Below are positions 1 through 8,716 of a stretch of 64,000 nt of DNA, piece by piece. The DNA is from G965240465 sp965249525. GTDB taxonomy: Bacteria; SAR324; JACQKK01. The position numbers were made by a program, and so were the translations under genes. The notes under the pieces are model-generated. The model did not search any database. It had not been told where the DNA came from and worked only from the letters and a program-made list of their open reading frames with translations. The stretch lies in contig OZ252237.1 of the NCBI GenBank assembly GCA_965249525.1, positions 930,001 through 994,000 on the forward strand, given 5' to 3'. Positions within the stretch are counted from its first letter, which is position 1. The number at the start of each line of letters is the position of its first letter.

Positions 1-1
1 T

Positions 2-652
2 CAACTGCAGCAAAACACCCTCAGCTGCAACGCCCTTATTATCGCCACGGGCGCCTCCGCCAAATGGCTGGGACTGCCCTCAGAAGAAAAATTGCGCAAC
101 CATGGCATCTCTGCCTGTGCCACCTGTGACGGCTTCTTCTTCCGCGGCAAACCCATCGCCGTGGTTGGCGGCGGCGACACCGCCATGGAAGAGGCTCTCT
201 TCCTCACCAACTTTGGCGAATCCGTCACCGTTATCCACCGTCGTGACTCCCTGCGTGCCAGCAGCATCTTGCAGCAACGCGCCCAAAAGCACCCCAAAAT
301 CCACTTTCTCTGGAACTCTGTCATCAAAGAAGTACTTGGAAGCCCCCAAAGCGGCGTCACTGGACTCCGCATCCAAAACACCCAAAGCCAAGAAGAGACC
401 CAACTCAACACCCAAGCCCTGTTTGTGGCTATCGGGCACACCCCCAATACCCAATTATTCCAAGATCAACTCCAAATGGACAGCAACGGCTATATTACAG
501 TCCAACCTGGACGCACCCACACCTCCATCCAGGGGGTGTTCGCCTGTGGTGATGCTGCTGACCCCATCTACCGCCAAGCGGTCACCGCAGCAGGTACAGG
601 CTGTATGGCTGCTATAGATGCAGGCAACTGGCTGGCAGAACAACAATTGTAA
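2..652 (+). CDS. trxB: Thioredoxin reductase, C-terminal part (5' end outside window)
   Basis: FAD/NADPH-dependent reductase that keeps thioredoxin reduced in the cytoplasm. The reading frame is open from base 2, so the N-terminal FAD-binding part lies to the left. Visible in order are the ATGA segment that closes the FAD domain, the redox-active Cys pair in SACATCDGFFF, the NADPH-binding VVGGGDTAMEEA loop followed by the HRRD segment that reads the NADP phosphate, and the C-terminal FAD-binding GVFACGDAADPIYRQ stretch. The CATC motif and HRR make thioredoxin reductase clearly more likely than a ferredoxin-NADP reductase. The stop is at 650-652. The gene is convergent with larB, and the 88-nt gap holds a short tandem repeat. 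Confidence 0.93.
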   Translation, partial: QLQQNTLSCNALIIATGASAKWLGLPSEEKLRNHGISACATCDGFFFRGKPIAVVGGGDTAMEEALFLTNFGESVTVIHRRDSLRASSILQQRAQKHPKIHFLWNSVIKEVLGSPQSGVTGLRIQNTQSQEETQLNTQALFVAIGHTPNTQLFQDQLQMDSNGYITVQPGRTHTSIQGVFACGDAADPIYRQAVTAAGTGCMAAIDAGNWLAEQQL

Positions 653-720
653 AACCTGGACGGGCTCAATCCGCAAAAAGAGAACGCAGCCTGGGGGGCA
701 AATCAGCTGTTGTGATTTAT

Positions 721-765
721 CATTGGTCATTGGTCATTGGTCATTTTTCAGTGGTCATTTTTTTC
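721..765. repeat. Short tandem repeats at the 3' end of larB
   Basis: Three exact copies of the 7-mer CATTGGT run from 721 to 741, right up to the larB stop codon (TGA read on the minus strand at 743-741). They are followed by an imperfect repeat of a TCATTTTTCAGTGG-like unit. It lies between convergent trxB and larB. No function is evident and replication slippage is the simplest origin. Confidence 0.7.
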
Positions 766-1571
766 AGTATGAGGGCAGCGGCACAGGCTGCACCGTAGCC
801 GTTATCAACATTGACCACCAGCACCCCTGGGGCGCAAGAATTAAGCATGGTCAACACTGCGCTGAGACCGCCTATGCCTGTGCCGTAACCGACACTGGTA
901 GGCACAGCAATCACCAGTGCTGGGGTGAGTCCTGCGGTGGCAGCAGGGAGAGCGCCATCCATGCCTGCCACTGCAATCACGACTTGGGCTTGTTCCAAGC
1001 TTTGTTGATGTGCCAGCAGCCGTTGGATGCCTGCGATGCCTACATCGGCAATGAGGCGGGGCTGGCAGCCGAGAAATTGGGCGGTTTCCAGGGCTTCTGT
1101 GGCTGTGGGGAGGTCTGCTGTGCCTGCACACAGTATCAGCAATTGTGGATGGGATGGTTCTTGCTGGGGGAGGGATAAATCTTTGCTGTCGGCTGCTGCC
1201 AGGCCTTTTTTGAGGTGTGGGGCTATGGCAAGTGTTTGTGCCAGGGGATGGTAGCGTCCTTGGCTGGCGGGCTGCCATTGTGATGCCAGCTGGCGGTGTG
1301 CGGTTGGCGAGAGCTGTGTTACCAGCAGCAAGGATTGTCTTGCCAGCATTTGCTGGCAGATGCTGACCAATTGTTCGGTGGGTTTGCCAGCTGCGAACAC
1401 GGCTTCTGGCAGCCCTGTGCGACGGCGACGGTTGTGGTCTAGCTTGGCAAAGCCTAGATCTTGGTAGTGTTGGTTTTCCAGCTGTTCCAGGGCGTCGGCT
1501 GCAGAAAGCTCACCCTGCTGGATTTGGCGCAGCAGCACCATGACCCGAGACATATCTACAGAGCTGGTCAT
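741..1571 (-). CDS. larB: LarB-like nickel-pincer cofactor biosynthesis protein (PurE/AIR-carboxylase fold)
   Basis: 276 residues. The C-terminal half carries the PurE-like core: LCAGTADLPTATEAL, then GIAGIQRLL, then GMDGALPAATAGL, then the highly conserved VIAVPTSVGYGTGIGG and AMLNSC-like segment, ending GVLVVNVDNGYGAA. This order is that of LarB, which carboxylates nicotinic acid adenine dinucleotide during synthesis of the nickel-pincer nucleotide; related proteins have been annotated as circadian phase modifier CpmA. The N-terminal 100 residues are less conserved and helical. It lies 38 nt downstream of gatB on the same strand, probably co-transcribed as grxC-gatB-larB. No larA, larC or larE is visible, so the substrate enzyme is unknown here. 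Confidence 0.82.
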   Translation of the reverse strand: MTSSVDMSRVMVLLRQIQQGELSAADALEQLENQHYQDLGFAKLDHNRRRRTGLPEAVFAAGKPTEQLVSICQQMLARQSLLLVTQLSPTAHRQLASQWQPASQGRYHPLAQTLAIAPHLKKGLAAADSKDLSLPQQEPSHPQLLILCAGTADLPTATEALETAQFLGCQPRLIADVGIAGIQRLLAHQQSLEQAQVVIAVAGMDGALPAATAGLTPALVIAVPTSVGYGTGIGGLSAVLTMLNSCAPGVLVVNVDNGYGAACAAALILKKMTTEK

Positions 1572-1609
1572 ACATTTTCACAGCTGCTGTTGTGGCTGTG
1601 GCAGGAGAC

Positions 1610-3073
1610 TTATCCTACCAGCTTTTTTTGCAACATTTCGTTAATCATGACGGGATTGGCTCGTCCCTTGGTGGCTTTCATCACTTGTCCTACAAAAAAT
1701 CCAAACACCCGCTGCTTGCCTCCGCGAAACTGCTCCACCTGTTCGGGATGTTCCTCTACCACCTTTTCCACCACAGCCAGCAGTGCATCTGCATCGCTTA
1801 GCTGCATCAACCCCTCTGCCTCCACAATCTGCTGCGGTGACTTGCCTGTGTGAAACATCCTCTCAAACACTTCTTTTGCCAATTTGTTGCTGAGAGTGCC
1901 TTCTGCAACCATCGTAATCAGCTGCGCCAGTTCTTTTACCCCAAACTTTAGGTCTGCTATGGTGCATTTTTCCTCATTCAGAAGCGCCGCTACTTCCACC
2001 ATCACCCAGTTGGCTGCAGGTTTGGCAGGCACGCCTTCTTTTAGCAAATCTTCAAAAAAACCCGTATATTCCTGTTGATCTACCAGCACATTGGCATCAT
2101 AAGCAGATAGTCCATAGGCTTCTATATACCGCTCCCGCTTGGCATCTGGCAGCTCTGGCAGCTGGGAGCGCTGCTGTTCCACCCAGGCTTTGTCCAGCAC
2201 CACCGGCGGCAAGTCCGGCTCAGGAAAATACCGATAGTCTTGTGCATCCTCCTTGCTGCGCATGGGATAGGTCTGCTTGCGCGTGGGGTTATACAGTCGG
2301 GTTTCCTGATGAATCTCCCGTCCTTCCAGCAATTCCTCTCGCTGACGAATCATCTCGTGCGCCACCGCCTGCTGAACAAAACGAAACGAATTTAAATTCT
2401 TGGTCTCTGTTCGCGTACCAAATGCATCCTTCCCCTTGGGGCGCAGCGATACATTTACATCCGCACGCAAATGTCCCTGTTCCATATTCCCCAAACTCAC
2501 CCCCAAATGGGTTATCAAATTGTGCATCTTCTCCATGTAAATCCTGGCCTCTTCTGGAGAATTCAAGTCAGGCTCACTCACAATCTCTACCAATGGCGCT
2601 CCTGCCCTGTTCAAATCCACATAACTGGCACTGGGGTCGCGCCCCTCATGCACCAGCTTGCCGGCATCTTCTTCCACATGAATACGGGTAATCCCCACCC
2701 GCTTGGTCCGCAAGGGACGACCCTCACCCTCATCTCCATGAAGTTCAATCCCTATCCACCCGTTTACACACAAAGGTCGCTCATACTGTGATATCTGATA
2801 CGCCTTGGGCAAATCTGGATAAAAATAATTCTTGCGCGCAAACTCGCTGTCCAAGCAAATATCGCAGTGCGTAGCCAATCCCAAACGCACCGCCAATTCA
2901 ATCGCTTTGGCATTTAACACTGGCAGCGCGCCTGGCAGCCCCAAACACACAGGACAGGTGTGCCTGTTGGGTGTGACCTCATACTGATTGCTGCACCCGC
3001 AAAATAACTTGGTTTCCGTTGCTAGCCTGGCATGTATTTCCAGCCCAATTACAGGCTCAAACTCTTTATGCAC
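1610..3073 (-). CDS. gatB: Aspartyl/glutamyl-tRNA amidotransferase subunit B
   Basis: 487 residues, the normal length for GatB. It is the tRNA-binding and kinase subunit of GatCAB, which converts misacylated Glu-tRNA(Gln) or Asp-tRNA(Asn) to the amide. The N-terminus has VIGLEIHARLATETKLFCGC and the second zinc-site pair CPVCLGLPGALP. The middle has the FGTRTETKNLNSFRFVQQA and RSKEDAQDYRYFPEPDLPP signatures. The C-terminal tail domain (YqeY-like) ends the protein. The codon at the 5' end is GTG (3073-3071), preceded on the coding strand by a long purine tract that probably supplies ribosome binding. gatA and gatC are not in the window. Confidence 0.96.
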   Translation of the reverse strand: MHKEFEPVIGLEIHARLATETKLFCGCSNQYEVTPNRHTCPVCLGLPGALPVLNAKAIELAVRLGLATHCDICLDSEFARKNYFYPDLPKAYQISQYERPLCVNGWIGIELHGDEGEGRPLRTKRVGITRIHVEEDAGKLVHEGRDPSASYVDLNRAGAPLVEIVSEPDLNSPEEARIYMEKMHNLITHLGVSLGNMEQGHLRADVNVSLRPKGKDAFGTRTETKNLNSFRFVQQAVAHEMIRQREELLEGREIHQETRLYNPTRKQTYPMRSKEDAQDYRYFPEPDLPPVVLDKAWVEQQRSQLPELPDAKRERYIEAYGLSAYDANVLVDQQEYTGFFEDLLKEGVPAKPAANWVMVEVAALLNEEKCTIADLKFGVKELAQLITMVAEGTLSNKLAKEVFERMFHTGKSPQQIVEAEGLMQLSDADALLAVVEKVVEEHPEQVEQFRGGKQRVFGFFVGQVMKATKGRANPVMINEMLQKKLVG

Positions 3074-3103
3074 CCCTTTTTCTCTCTCTTTTTTTCTCTT
3101 TCT
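3074..3103 (-). promoter_or_regulatory. Purine-rich tract before gatB start
   Basis: The whole gap between grxC and gatB is an almost pure C/T run on the plus strand, i.e. A/G on the coding strand, ending AAAAAGGGG just before the GTG start of gatB. It can act as an extended Shine-Dalgarno region and explains why a GTG start would be used. Inference from sequence only. Confidence 0.4.
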
Positions 3104-3367
3104 TTAAGCCAACAAACCATCCAACTCGCCCGATTGATTTAACGCCAGCATATCATCACAGCCACCCAGATGATTACCATCAATGAAAATTTGCGGTACA
3201 CTGCTTCTTCCACCAGCGCGCTGCTGCATTTCTTCTCGTCGCTGGGGCTGCTCATCCAGATTGATTTCTTGGTAGCTAAGACCTTTTTCATTCAACAGTT
3301 CCTTGGCCCTTATGCAAAAAGGGCAATAGGTGATGGTATATATTTCAATTTTATGTGACGTAGCCAT
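3104..3367 (-). CDS. grxC: Glutaredoxin 3 type
   Basis: 87 residues, the size of a classical dithiol glutaredoxin. The active-site CPFC lies at residues 15-18 (ITYCPFCIRAKELL). The cis-proline SVPQIFIDG and the glutathione-binding GGCDD follow at 55-70. It is expected to reduce protein disulfides and glutathionylated proteins with glutathione as donor in the cytoplasm. It is the first gene of a likely grxC-gatB-larB run, with 30 nt to gatB. In many proteobacteria grxC sits near secB, which is not the case here. Confidence 0.93.
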   Translation of the reverse strand: MATSHKIEIYTITYCPFCIRAKELLNEKGLSYQEINLDEQPQRREEMQQRAGGRSSVPQIFIDGNHLGGCDDMLALNQSGELDGLLA

Positions 3368-3525
3368 TTTTTCAAATAGAACCTCAGAGGTTGCTAAAGA
3401 ATCATGCCAGTAACTGTGGTCATTGCCAAGTATTCAGCGGGGTGGTTTTTTTGCGACCGCTGTGATAACCAGGTTTCTGGTGGTGGCAGGCAGAGCCATG
3501 GGGGCAGCAGCGTATCGGAAAGGTC

Positions 3526-3969
3526 ATGGTAAGCCCTATGCCCAGCAACTGCGGTATCAGTATCGTTACCCTAGGGGTTGAAGAACTAAAAACCTCTCGG
3601 GAATTTTACAGCTCGGTTATGGGCTGGCGGGTTTCTTCTGCCAGTACTGAAGGTATCGTCTTCCTGGATGCTGGCACCTGCGTGCTGGCACTGTATGGCA
3701 AAAAGGCTTTGGCAGAAGATGCCAACCTGTCTCCACAAGGCGAGGGTTTTCGCTGCGTGGTGCTGGCATGCAACCGTCCCAGCAAACCTGAAGTAGACCA
3801 GCTGCTGCAGTCGGCTGCCAAGCATGGGGGGAGAATCACCCAGGCAGCCAGAGACACCTTCTGGGGAGGTTATTCCGGCTGCTTTGCTGACCCAGATGGA
3901 CACATTTGGGAGGTGGCTTGGGCACCGAGCTTTCCCCTGAGTCCACAGGGGAAAATTGACCTTCCCTAG
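3526..3969 (+). CDS. VOC (glyoxalase/bleomycin-resistance fold) family protein
   Basis: 147 residues forming one vicinal-oxygen-chelate module pair. The first half starts GISIVTLGVEELKTSREFYSS, the typical beta-alpha-beta opening of the fold. The second half ends with GGYSGCFADPDGHIWEVAW, the classic DPDGHxWE strand with the metal-ligand Glu. The family covers lyases, dioxygenases and thiol transferases, so the reaction cannot be named. It is an isolated plus-strand gene, convergent with the glnD-like gene 7 nt further on. An alternative ATG lies five codons in (MPSNCG). Confidence 0.82.
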   Translation: MVSPMPSNCGISIVTLGVEELKTSREFYSSVMGWRVSSASTEGIVFLDAGTCVLALYGKKALAEDANLSPQGEGFRCVVLACNRPSKPEVDQLLQSAAKHGGRITQAARDTFWGGYSGCFADPDGHIWEVAWAPSFPLSPQGKIDLP

Positions 3970-3976
3970 AACTGGT

Positions 3977-6900
3977 CTAGCTGAGTGGCTGGTTTAGGCT
4001 GCTGTGGATGAGCTGCGGAAAGTGCTTTTGGATTTCCAGCAGTTGTTTGGTTTGCTGTGACTGCGTATAGAAGTAGTCGGTGACTTGTTCTCCGCTGGTG
4101 GTGATGAGGGCTTGGGTGATTTCTATTTGGAAGAGTTCAAAGAGGAGATTGGTTTTGAGGAAGAAAAAAGGGGTGTCTTGGGCGCGGATTTGTATATGCG
4201 GCCATAATTGTGGGATACGCTGCCATTGTTTATCAAGCTGCTGGATGAGGTAGCTGCGTTTATCGGGGGGTTGTACGGAGATTTTGAGGTTGGAGGTTGG
4301 GCGGGATAGTGAGGTGTTTTGAAGCAGTTGAGAGGGGGGCAGAGGGGGCTGGCGTTCAAGGATGAGTCTTTGGAGGTCTCTGGTGGAGAAGGCTACATTG
4401 CTGTCTGGTTGTGAGGTACGAAAGTAATAGCAGTAAGCGTGTTGTTGTTGGAGTTGGATTTGATTAATTTTTCCACTGAGTACCTGCAGTCCGCAGAGTG
4501 TGAGGGCGTGAGCCACGCGGCTGTGTGGTCTGTCCAGGTTTTGGAGATGGATGATAAGTTCTAGTGTGCCAAAAGCTGGACTGGGAGAGGAGTCAACTAT
4601 GACTTGTTTTTGTTGAAATTGGGCAAAGTGATTGAACTGCCCTGCGATTTTTTCTGGGGAGGTGCTAAGCAGGTAGCGGTTGGGGAAAGCAGCGAAGATC
4701 CAGTTGAGGGTTTGTTGGTCTTGTTGGGTAAGGAGCTGCAGGATTTGATTGGAGAGGAGTTGTCGCAGTTGTCGGCTGAGGCGTTGTCGGAAAGTGGAGA
4801 TTTCGGGGTCAGCAGCGGAGATGAGGATTTGCTGCTGAAGTTTTTCAAGGGAGGCAGCATGCGGCTGCAGTTTTTTCCAGGCTGTGGGTTTTAGTTGTTG
4901 CAGTGGTTGGAAGAGGGCTTGCTGAAAGCCTTGTTCTAGGCAGCGGAGCTGCAGCAAAACCAGTTGGGTTTGGGTGCGGAGTTGGGCTTTTTTGTCATCC
5001 AGGTAGGCATTAATGAGGGAGATGCCTGTTTCTCCGCCGGGGATGCTGTGTGTTCCTATGAGAATGTGTGCAGCTTCTTCAAAGAGGGTGGAGAGCATTT
5101 TTTTGTCAGAATTGGAGGCATCGGGTTGTGCGTTGAGAATGGCGATATTGACCAGAAAAAGCAGTACACAGGTTTGGGGAGAGCGTGCAGCCAGTTCAAA
5201 GCAGCTGGTGAGGGCTTGGTCAAGATAAGCACTGGTGCGGCAGACGATAAGCAGTCGTGAGTGGTGTTCCAGCAGAATGCGCAGTATCGGTTCTTGCTGC
5301 GGAGAGAGACCCAAAGATGCTGCCATGGATGCTGTATGTTCCAGATCTTTGGCTGCAGGATCAGCAACTTGGTACAACACCCCCAACAGCAGGATGGTTT
5401 GCTTCAACAGCAGGGCTTCTGGTGGACCGACAGCTGCTCTTAGTTCGGGATAGCTTTCATGCAGCCAGTCCAGTGTTTGTTGAATAGCTTGCAGGCTGTC
5501 CAGCACCTGTTGATGCAAGGGGCGCGGCATCCCATACCAAGAACGCAGCAATCCGTGGGCAGACTGCAATTCGGGCAGAAATCTTTCTAGAATGCTGTGT
5601 GGCTGCTGCAAACTGCCGTCACGCAACTGCCACATCTCCCGCAGCGCAACCTGGGCATAACGACCGCCCAACATACGCTGCCAGCTTTCCACTGGCGCAG
5701 GGCAGCTAACCGCCACCTCTTCTGTATCAGTTCCCTGGCTGTCCACAGGCATATGCTCTGCCACAGCATCCAGCAGCAGCTGTCCCAGGCCCTCTGAAAG
5801 TGTAAATCCACTTTCTGCCAGGCAAATAAACACATCCAGCATGCGCCGACACACCAACTGCCTGCCAGCAGCATCGCCTGCTGATTCCTCCTCTGCATCC
5901 AGTCGCTCCAAGGGCTGCCCCTGGTTGTCAAGCAGCGCTTCCACCCGACGCTCCCCCAAATGCATCTCCGCCTGTCCCCATCCCAATGATTCTCGCACGC
6001 TGCAATCCAATCCCCGATGCAACAAACGCCTGCTGACCTCCTCCGCCTCACAACTCGCCCGCCACAGCACCATACCCAACTGTTCAGGGGTTTCCCAGGC
6101 ATCCACATGAAATATCAGCAGACGCACCAAAGACTCATTCAAACCATCTTTGGAAAACTGCTCCACCCTTAAACCACGCTCCTGAACCTCCCGCGTATAG
6201 TAATAGCGCTCCGCCACCCCCAACATCCCTCGCAAACGCCAGTAAAGCTCCAACACCTCCACCAAGTGCTCCGCCTCCCATGGCAGTATCAACGACTTCT
6301 CCACCGCCAATGACAACAACTCCGCCGTACCAAAGCACCCACTCCGATACCGCGCCCCCAACAACCACAACGCCACCTGCACAGAACGCAATCCCCCACA
6401 ATCCCGCTTGATATCCATCTCCCAGGCATTTCCAACCTTTGCTGCCTGCCCAAACTCCCACAGCTTTTGATCCGCATACCTCCGCAAGGGCAGTGCCTTA
6501 AAAAAACCCTGCTTCAATTCCCCCAACAAGCTCTCTGACCCACACAACCACCGACCCTCCCATACCGCCGTCGCCGTATGCAGGGTCGCTGGCTGACAAA
6601 ATCGCTGTAAATCCTCCCCCATCACAAAAACCTGCTGTTCAGGCTGCAAGCCTCCCTCCCTCAGTATCTGCTGCACCCGCAGCACAAACGCCTCTACCAC
6701 CTTTTGTCCCCCCGCATCCAACTCCCCTGACAAACACCAGCCAATATCCAAATCAGAAGCAAAACTTAATTCCGCACGCCCATATCCCCCACGCGCAAAC
6801 AAAACCAAGCGTTCCCCTATCCACCCATCTCCCACTTCCAAACCCTCCAGCTGCAGCAAACAGGCTTCTCGCTCCACCAACCGCTGACGCAGCCCCTCCC

Positions 6901-7258
6901 TGCGCTCTTGGCGCTCCCGCCTCACCTGCGCCACATATGCCTCCTCTCTGCCAGCTGCTCCACCCTCCTCAACAACCCCCTCCGCCTGCTTCATTTCCAG
7001 CATGCTGCGCAGCTGCTGGCACTCTTCACTCGCATGCTCCCGCTCCCGCTCCCGCAGCAGTGGCAGCTCCCCCGCCGCTTCCTTCCAAGCATGCAGCATC
7101 ATGCTATCTACTGCCTCCGTATAGCGATGCAGCACCGCATACCCCGCCCCTTCTTTTAATAACTTTCCACTTAATTGCTCACGCAAGGCTTCTAAATCAA
7201 CCCGCTTCGCCTGCGCTGCCCCTTTGTAGTACAACTGTTCCAAGCCCAATACCATCAA
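3977..7258 (-). CDS. glnD: GlnD-like PII uridylyltransferase with degenerate HD domain
   Basis: 1093 residues, longer than the roughly 850-950 usual for GlnD. The nucleotidyltransferase signature is intact: ARGGYGRAELSFASDLDIGW at residues 155-174 with metal-binding D169 and D171, then DIKRDCGGLRSVQVALW near 282-298 as in GlnD. The domain order fits GlnD (NT, helical linker, HD at about 575-710, C-terminal ACT-like region). The HD domain looks dead: where GlnD has YTVDEH and LFHDIAKG, this protein has LHQQVLDSLQ and LYQVADPA. Only the later LEHHSRL resembles the family. The C-terminal third is very Gln/Leu-rich and only weakly ACT-like. Prediction: uridylylation of PII may be kept but HD-dependent removal of UMP is doubtful. 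It stands alone between convergent VOC and the ATP-grasp gene. Confidence 0.75.
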   Translation of the reverse strand: MMVLGLEQLYYKGAAQAKRVDLEALREQLSGKLLKEGAGYAVLHRYTEAVDSMMLHAWKEAAGELPLLREREREHASEECQQLRSMLEMKQAEGVVEEGGAAGREEAYVAQVRRERQERREGLRQRLVEREACLLQLEGLEVGDGWIGERLVLFARGGYGRAELSFASDLDIGWCLSGELDAGGQKVVEAFVLRVQQILREGGLQPEQQVFVMGEDLQRFCQPATLHTATAVWEGRWLCGSESLLGELKQGFFKALPLRRYADQKLWEFGQAAKVGNAWEMDIKRDCGGLRSVQVALWLLGARYRSGCFGTAELLSLAVEKSLILPWEAEHLVEVLELYWRLRGMLGVAERYYYTREVQERGLRVEQFSKDGLNESLVRLLIFHVDAWETPEQLGMVLWRASCEAEEVSRRLLHRGLDCSVRESLGWGQAEMHLGERRVEALLDNQGQPLERLDAEEESAGDAAGRQLVCRRMLDVFICLAESGFTLSEGLGQLLLDAVAEHMPVDSQGTDTEEVAVSCPAPVESWQRMLGGRYAQVALREMWQLRDGSLQQPHSILERFLPELQSAHGLLRSWYGMPRPLHQQVLDSLQAIQQTLDWLHESYPELRAAVGPPEALLLKQTILLLGVLYQVADPAAKDLEHTASMAASLGLSPQQEPILRILLEHHSRLLIVCRTSAYLDQALTSCFELAARSPQTCVLLFLVNIAILNAQPDASNSDKKMLSTLFEEAAHILIGTHSIPGGETGISLINAYLDDKKAQLRTQTQLVLLQLRCLEQGFQQALFQPLQQLKPTAWKKLQPHAASLEKLQQQILISAADPEISTFRQRLSRQLRQLLSNQILQLLTQQDQQTLNWIFAAFPNRYLLSTSPEKIAGQFNHFAQFQQKQVIVDSSPSPAFGTLELIIHLQNLDRPHSRVAHALTLCGLQVLSGKINQIQLQQQHAYCYYFRTSQPDSNVAFSTRDLQRLILERQPPLPPSQLLQNTSLSRPTSNLKISVQPPDKRSYLIQQLDKQWQRIPQLWPHIQIRAQDTPFFFLKTNLLFELFQIEITQALITTSGEQVTDYFYTQSQQTKQLLEIQKHFPQLIHSSLNQPLS

Positions 7259-7382
7259 CTTATCTCTCCAGCTGCTGCTTCATGAACATTCTCTTCAGTC
7301 CCACACATGTTTATGCCCAGCATAGCCCTTCTTCTCTTTGCAACAAACCTTCTTTGCCATACCACCGCGATAGGAACCGTCC

Positions 7383-8582
7383 TCATTCAGCCATCTGGAT
7401 ATGCAGATGGGAACGTGCAGTGTTTAAAACATCAAGCACTTGCTGGGTAGAATGGCAGCGGGCGAAGAGAAATCCCAGGTATTGGTTTCCATAGGGTGTG
7501 GCATGCAGCCATTGCCCCGTGTGTGCCGTGAGTTCCAATATGGCACCTGCTGCACGGGCTTTGGATTGTCCTGCAACCGCTTGCAGACGACCGGATTGCG
7601 GTGGATGCAGCATGCAGACCCCCACCGCTGGTGATGCCAGCAGCAGATTTTTGGGCAGGGACTGACCAAGAGCGTTTTGCAGGATGAGGCTGTGGAGATT
7701 GAGGTTGTTTTGGAATTCCAGCAGCTTTCCACACTTTCCACCGATGCATCGTGGGGCGATTTCCAACAGTTGTGCTGTGGTGTTGATGCGGAATTCGGCA
7801 TGGATGGGTCCCTGTTTAAGACCCAGGGCGTTGACAGCCACTTGGGTGGTGGCAATCACTTGGGCTTGCTGCTGGGGGGTCAGTTGAGAGGGTGTTATGA
7901 GCATACTTTCCTCAAAGAAAGGACCTTGGCTGGCTGCTGGTTTGTCCCAAAGGGCCAGCACCTGAAGTTGTCCTTGTTCTATGATTCCTTCTAAGGCGAC
8001 CTCTGCGCCTTCCAGATATGCTTCCACCAGAATGTGGCTTTTTGTATCTGCTTTGAAGGGTGCTTGCTGGAGGAAGTTGGCGAGCTGCTGCCAGCGTTGG
8101 ATGAATTGCTGGGGGTTGTCAACGCGCATCACGCCGCGCGAGGCGTTGAGATTCAGAGGTTTGAGGACACAGGGATAACGGAGGTCTGAGGCAAGCTGGA
8201 GGGGGTCTGTGTGCAGGGGATGGCATTGGTACCAGATGCCGCCGGCAGAGGTATTGTCCAATACTTGGCGCATGACATGCTTGTTGGCAGCACTGACGAC
8301 AGCTTCCACCCCGCTGCTGTGCAGTCCTTGGGCAGCCGATATTTCTGCTGCCAGGCGCACCCCGCTGTCATCCACGGCTACCACCCCGTCCAGTGCACCC
8401 AGGTCTGCCACACGTCGCAGGCTGCTTTCTCTATGGGTATAGTCAAGAGGCAGCACCGCACCTCCTGCAGGCATACTGCCATTTACCCCCACCAACACCG
8501 TTATCCCCAATTGTTCGGCAGCACGCAGAAAACTCCCCGCCGAATAACTCTCCACCCCCGCCAGCACCAATATGCGTTTCAC
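7383..8582 (-). CDS. ATP-grasp domain protein (carboxylate-amine ligase type)
   Basis: 399 residues. A Rossmann-like N-terminal preATP-grasp part (RILVLAGVESYSAGSFLRAAEQLG) is followed by the ATP-grasp fold. The nucleotide-binding lysine segment is YPCVLKPLNLNASRGV, the hinge is ILVEAYLEGAEVALEGII, and the metal-binding end is PIHAEFRINTTAQLLEIAPRCIGG. That layout is shared with carbamoyl-phosphate-synthase-like and L-amino-acid ligases that join a carboxylate to an amine. The substrate cannot be told. It follows the DNA methyltransferase on the same strand after 134 nt. No biosynthetic partner (non-ribosomal or peptide cluster) is next to it. Confidence 0.78.
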   Translation of the reverse strand: MKRILVLAGVESYSAGSFLRAAEQLGITVLVGVNGSMPAGGAVLPLDYTHRESSLRRVADLGALDGVVAVDDSGVRLAAEISAAQGLHSSGVEAVVSAANKHVMRQVLDNTSAGGIWYQCHPLHTDPLQLASDLRYPCVLKPLNLNASRGVMRVDNPQQFIQRWQQLANFLQQAPFKADTKSHILVEAYLEGAEVALEGIIEQGQLQVLALWDKPAASQGPFFEESMLITPSQLTPQQQAQVIATTQVAVNALGLKQGPIHAEFRINTTAQLLEIAPRCIGGKCGKLLEFQNNLNLHSLILQNALGQSLPKNLLLASPAVGVCMLHPPQSGRLQAVAGQSKARAAGAILELTAHTGQWLHATPYGNQYLGFLFARCHSTQQVLDVLNTARSHLHIQMAE

Positions 8583-8716
8583 CAGATGTATCGCCCCATG
8601 TCAGTCCGCCTCTTGTTAGTCAGCAGCAGGCTGAAGTGCTTGGTTTGATATGCCAGACAAGTTCTGGACTGTGTATCGCTGGAGTGGGCGTACACCAGCC
8701 GTCAACGCTTGTGAGT

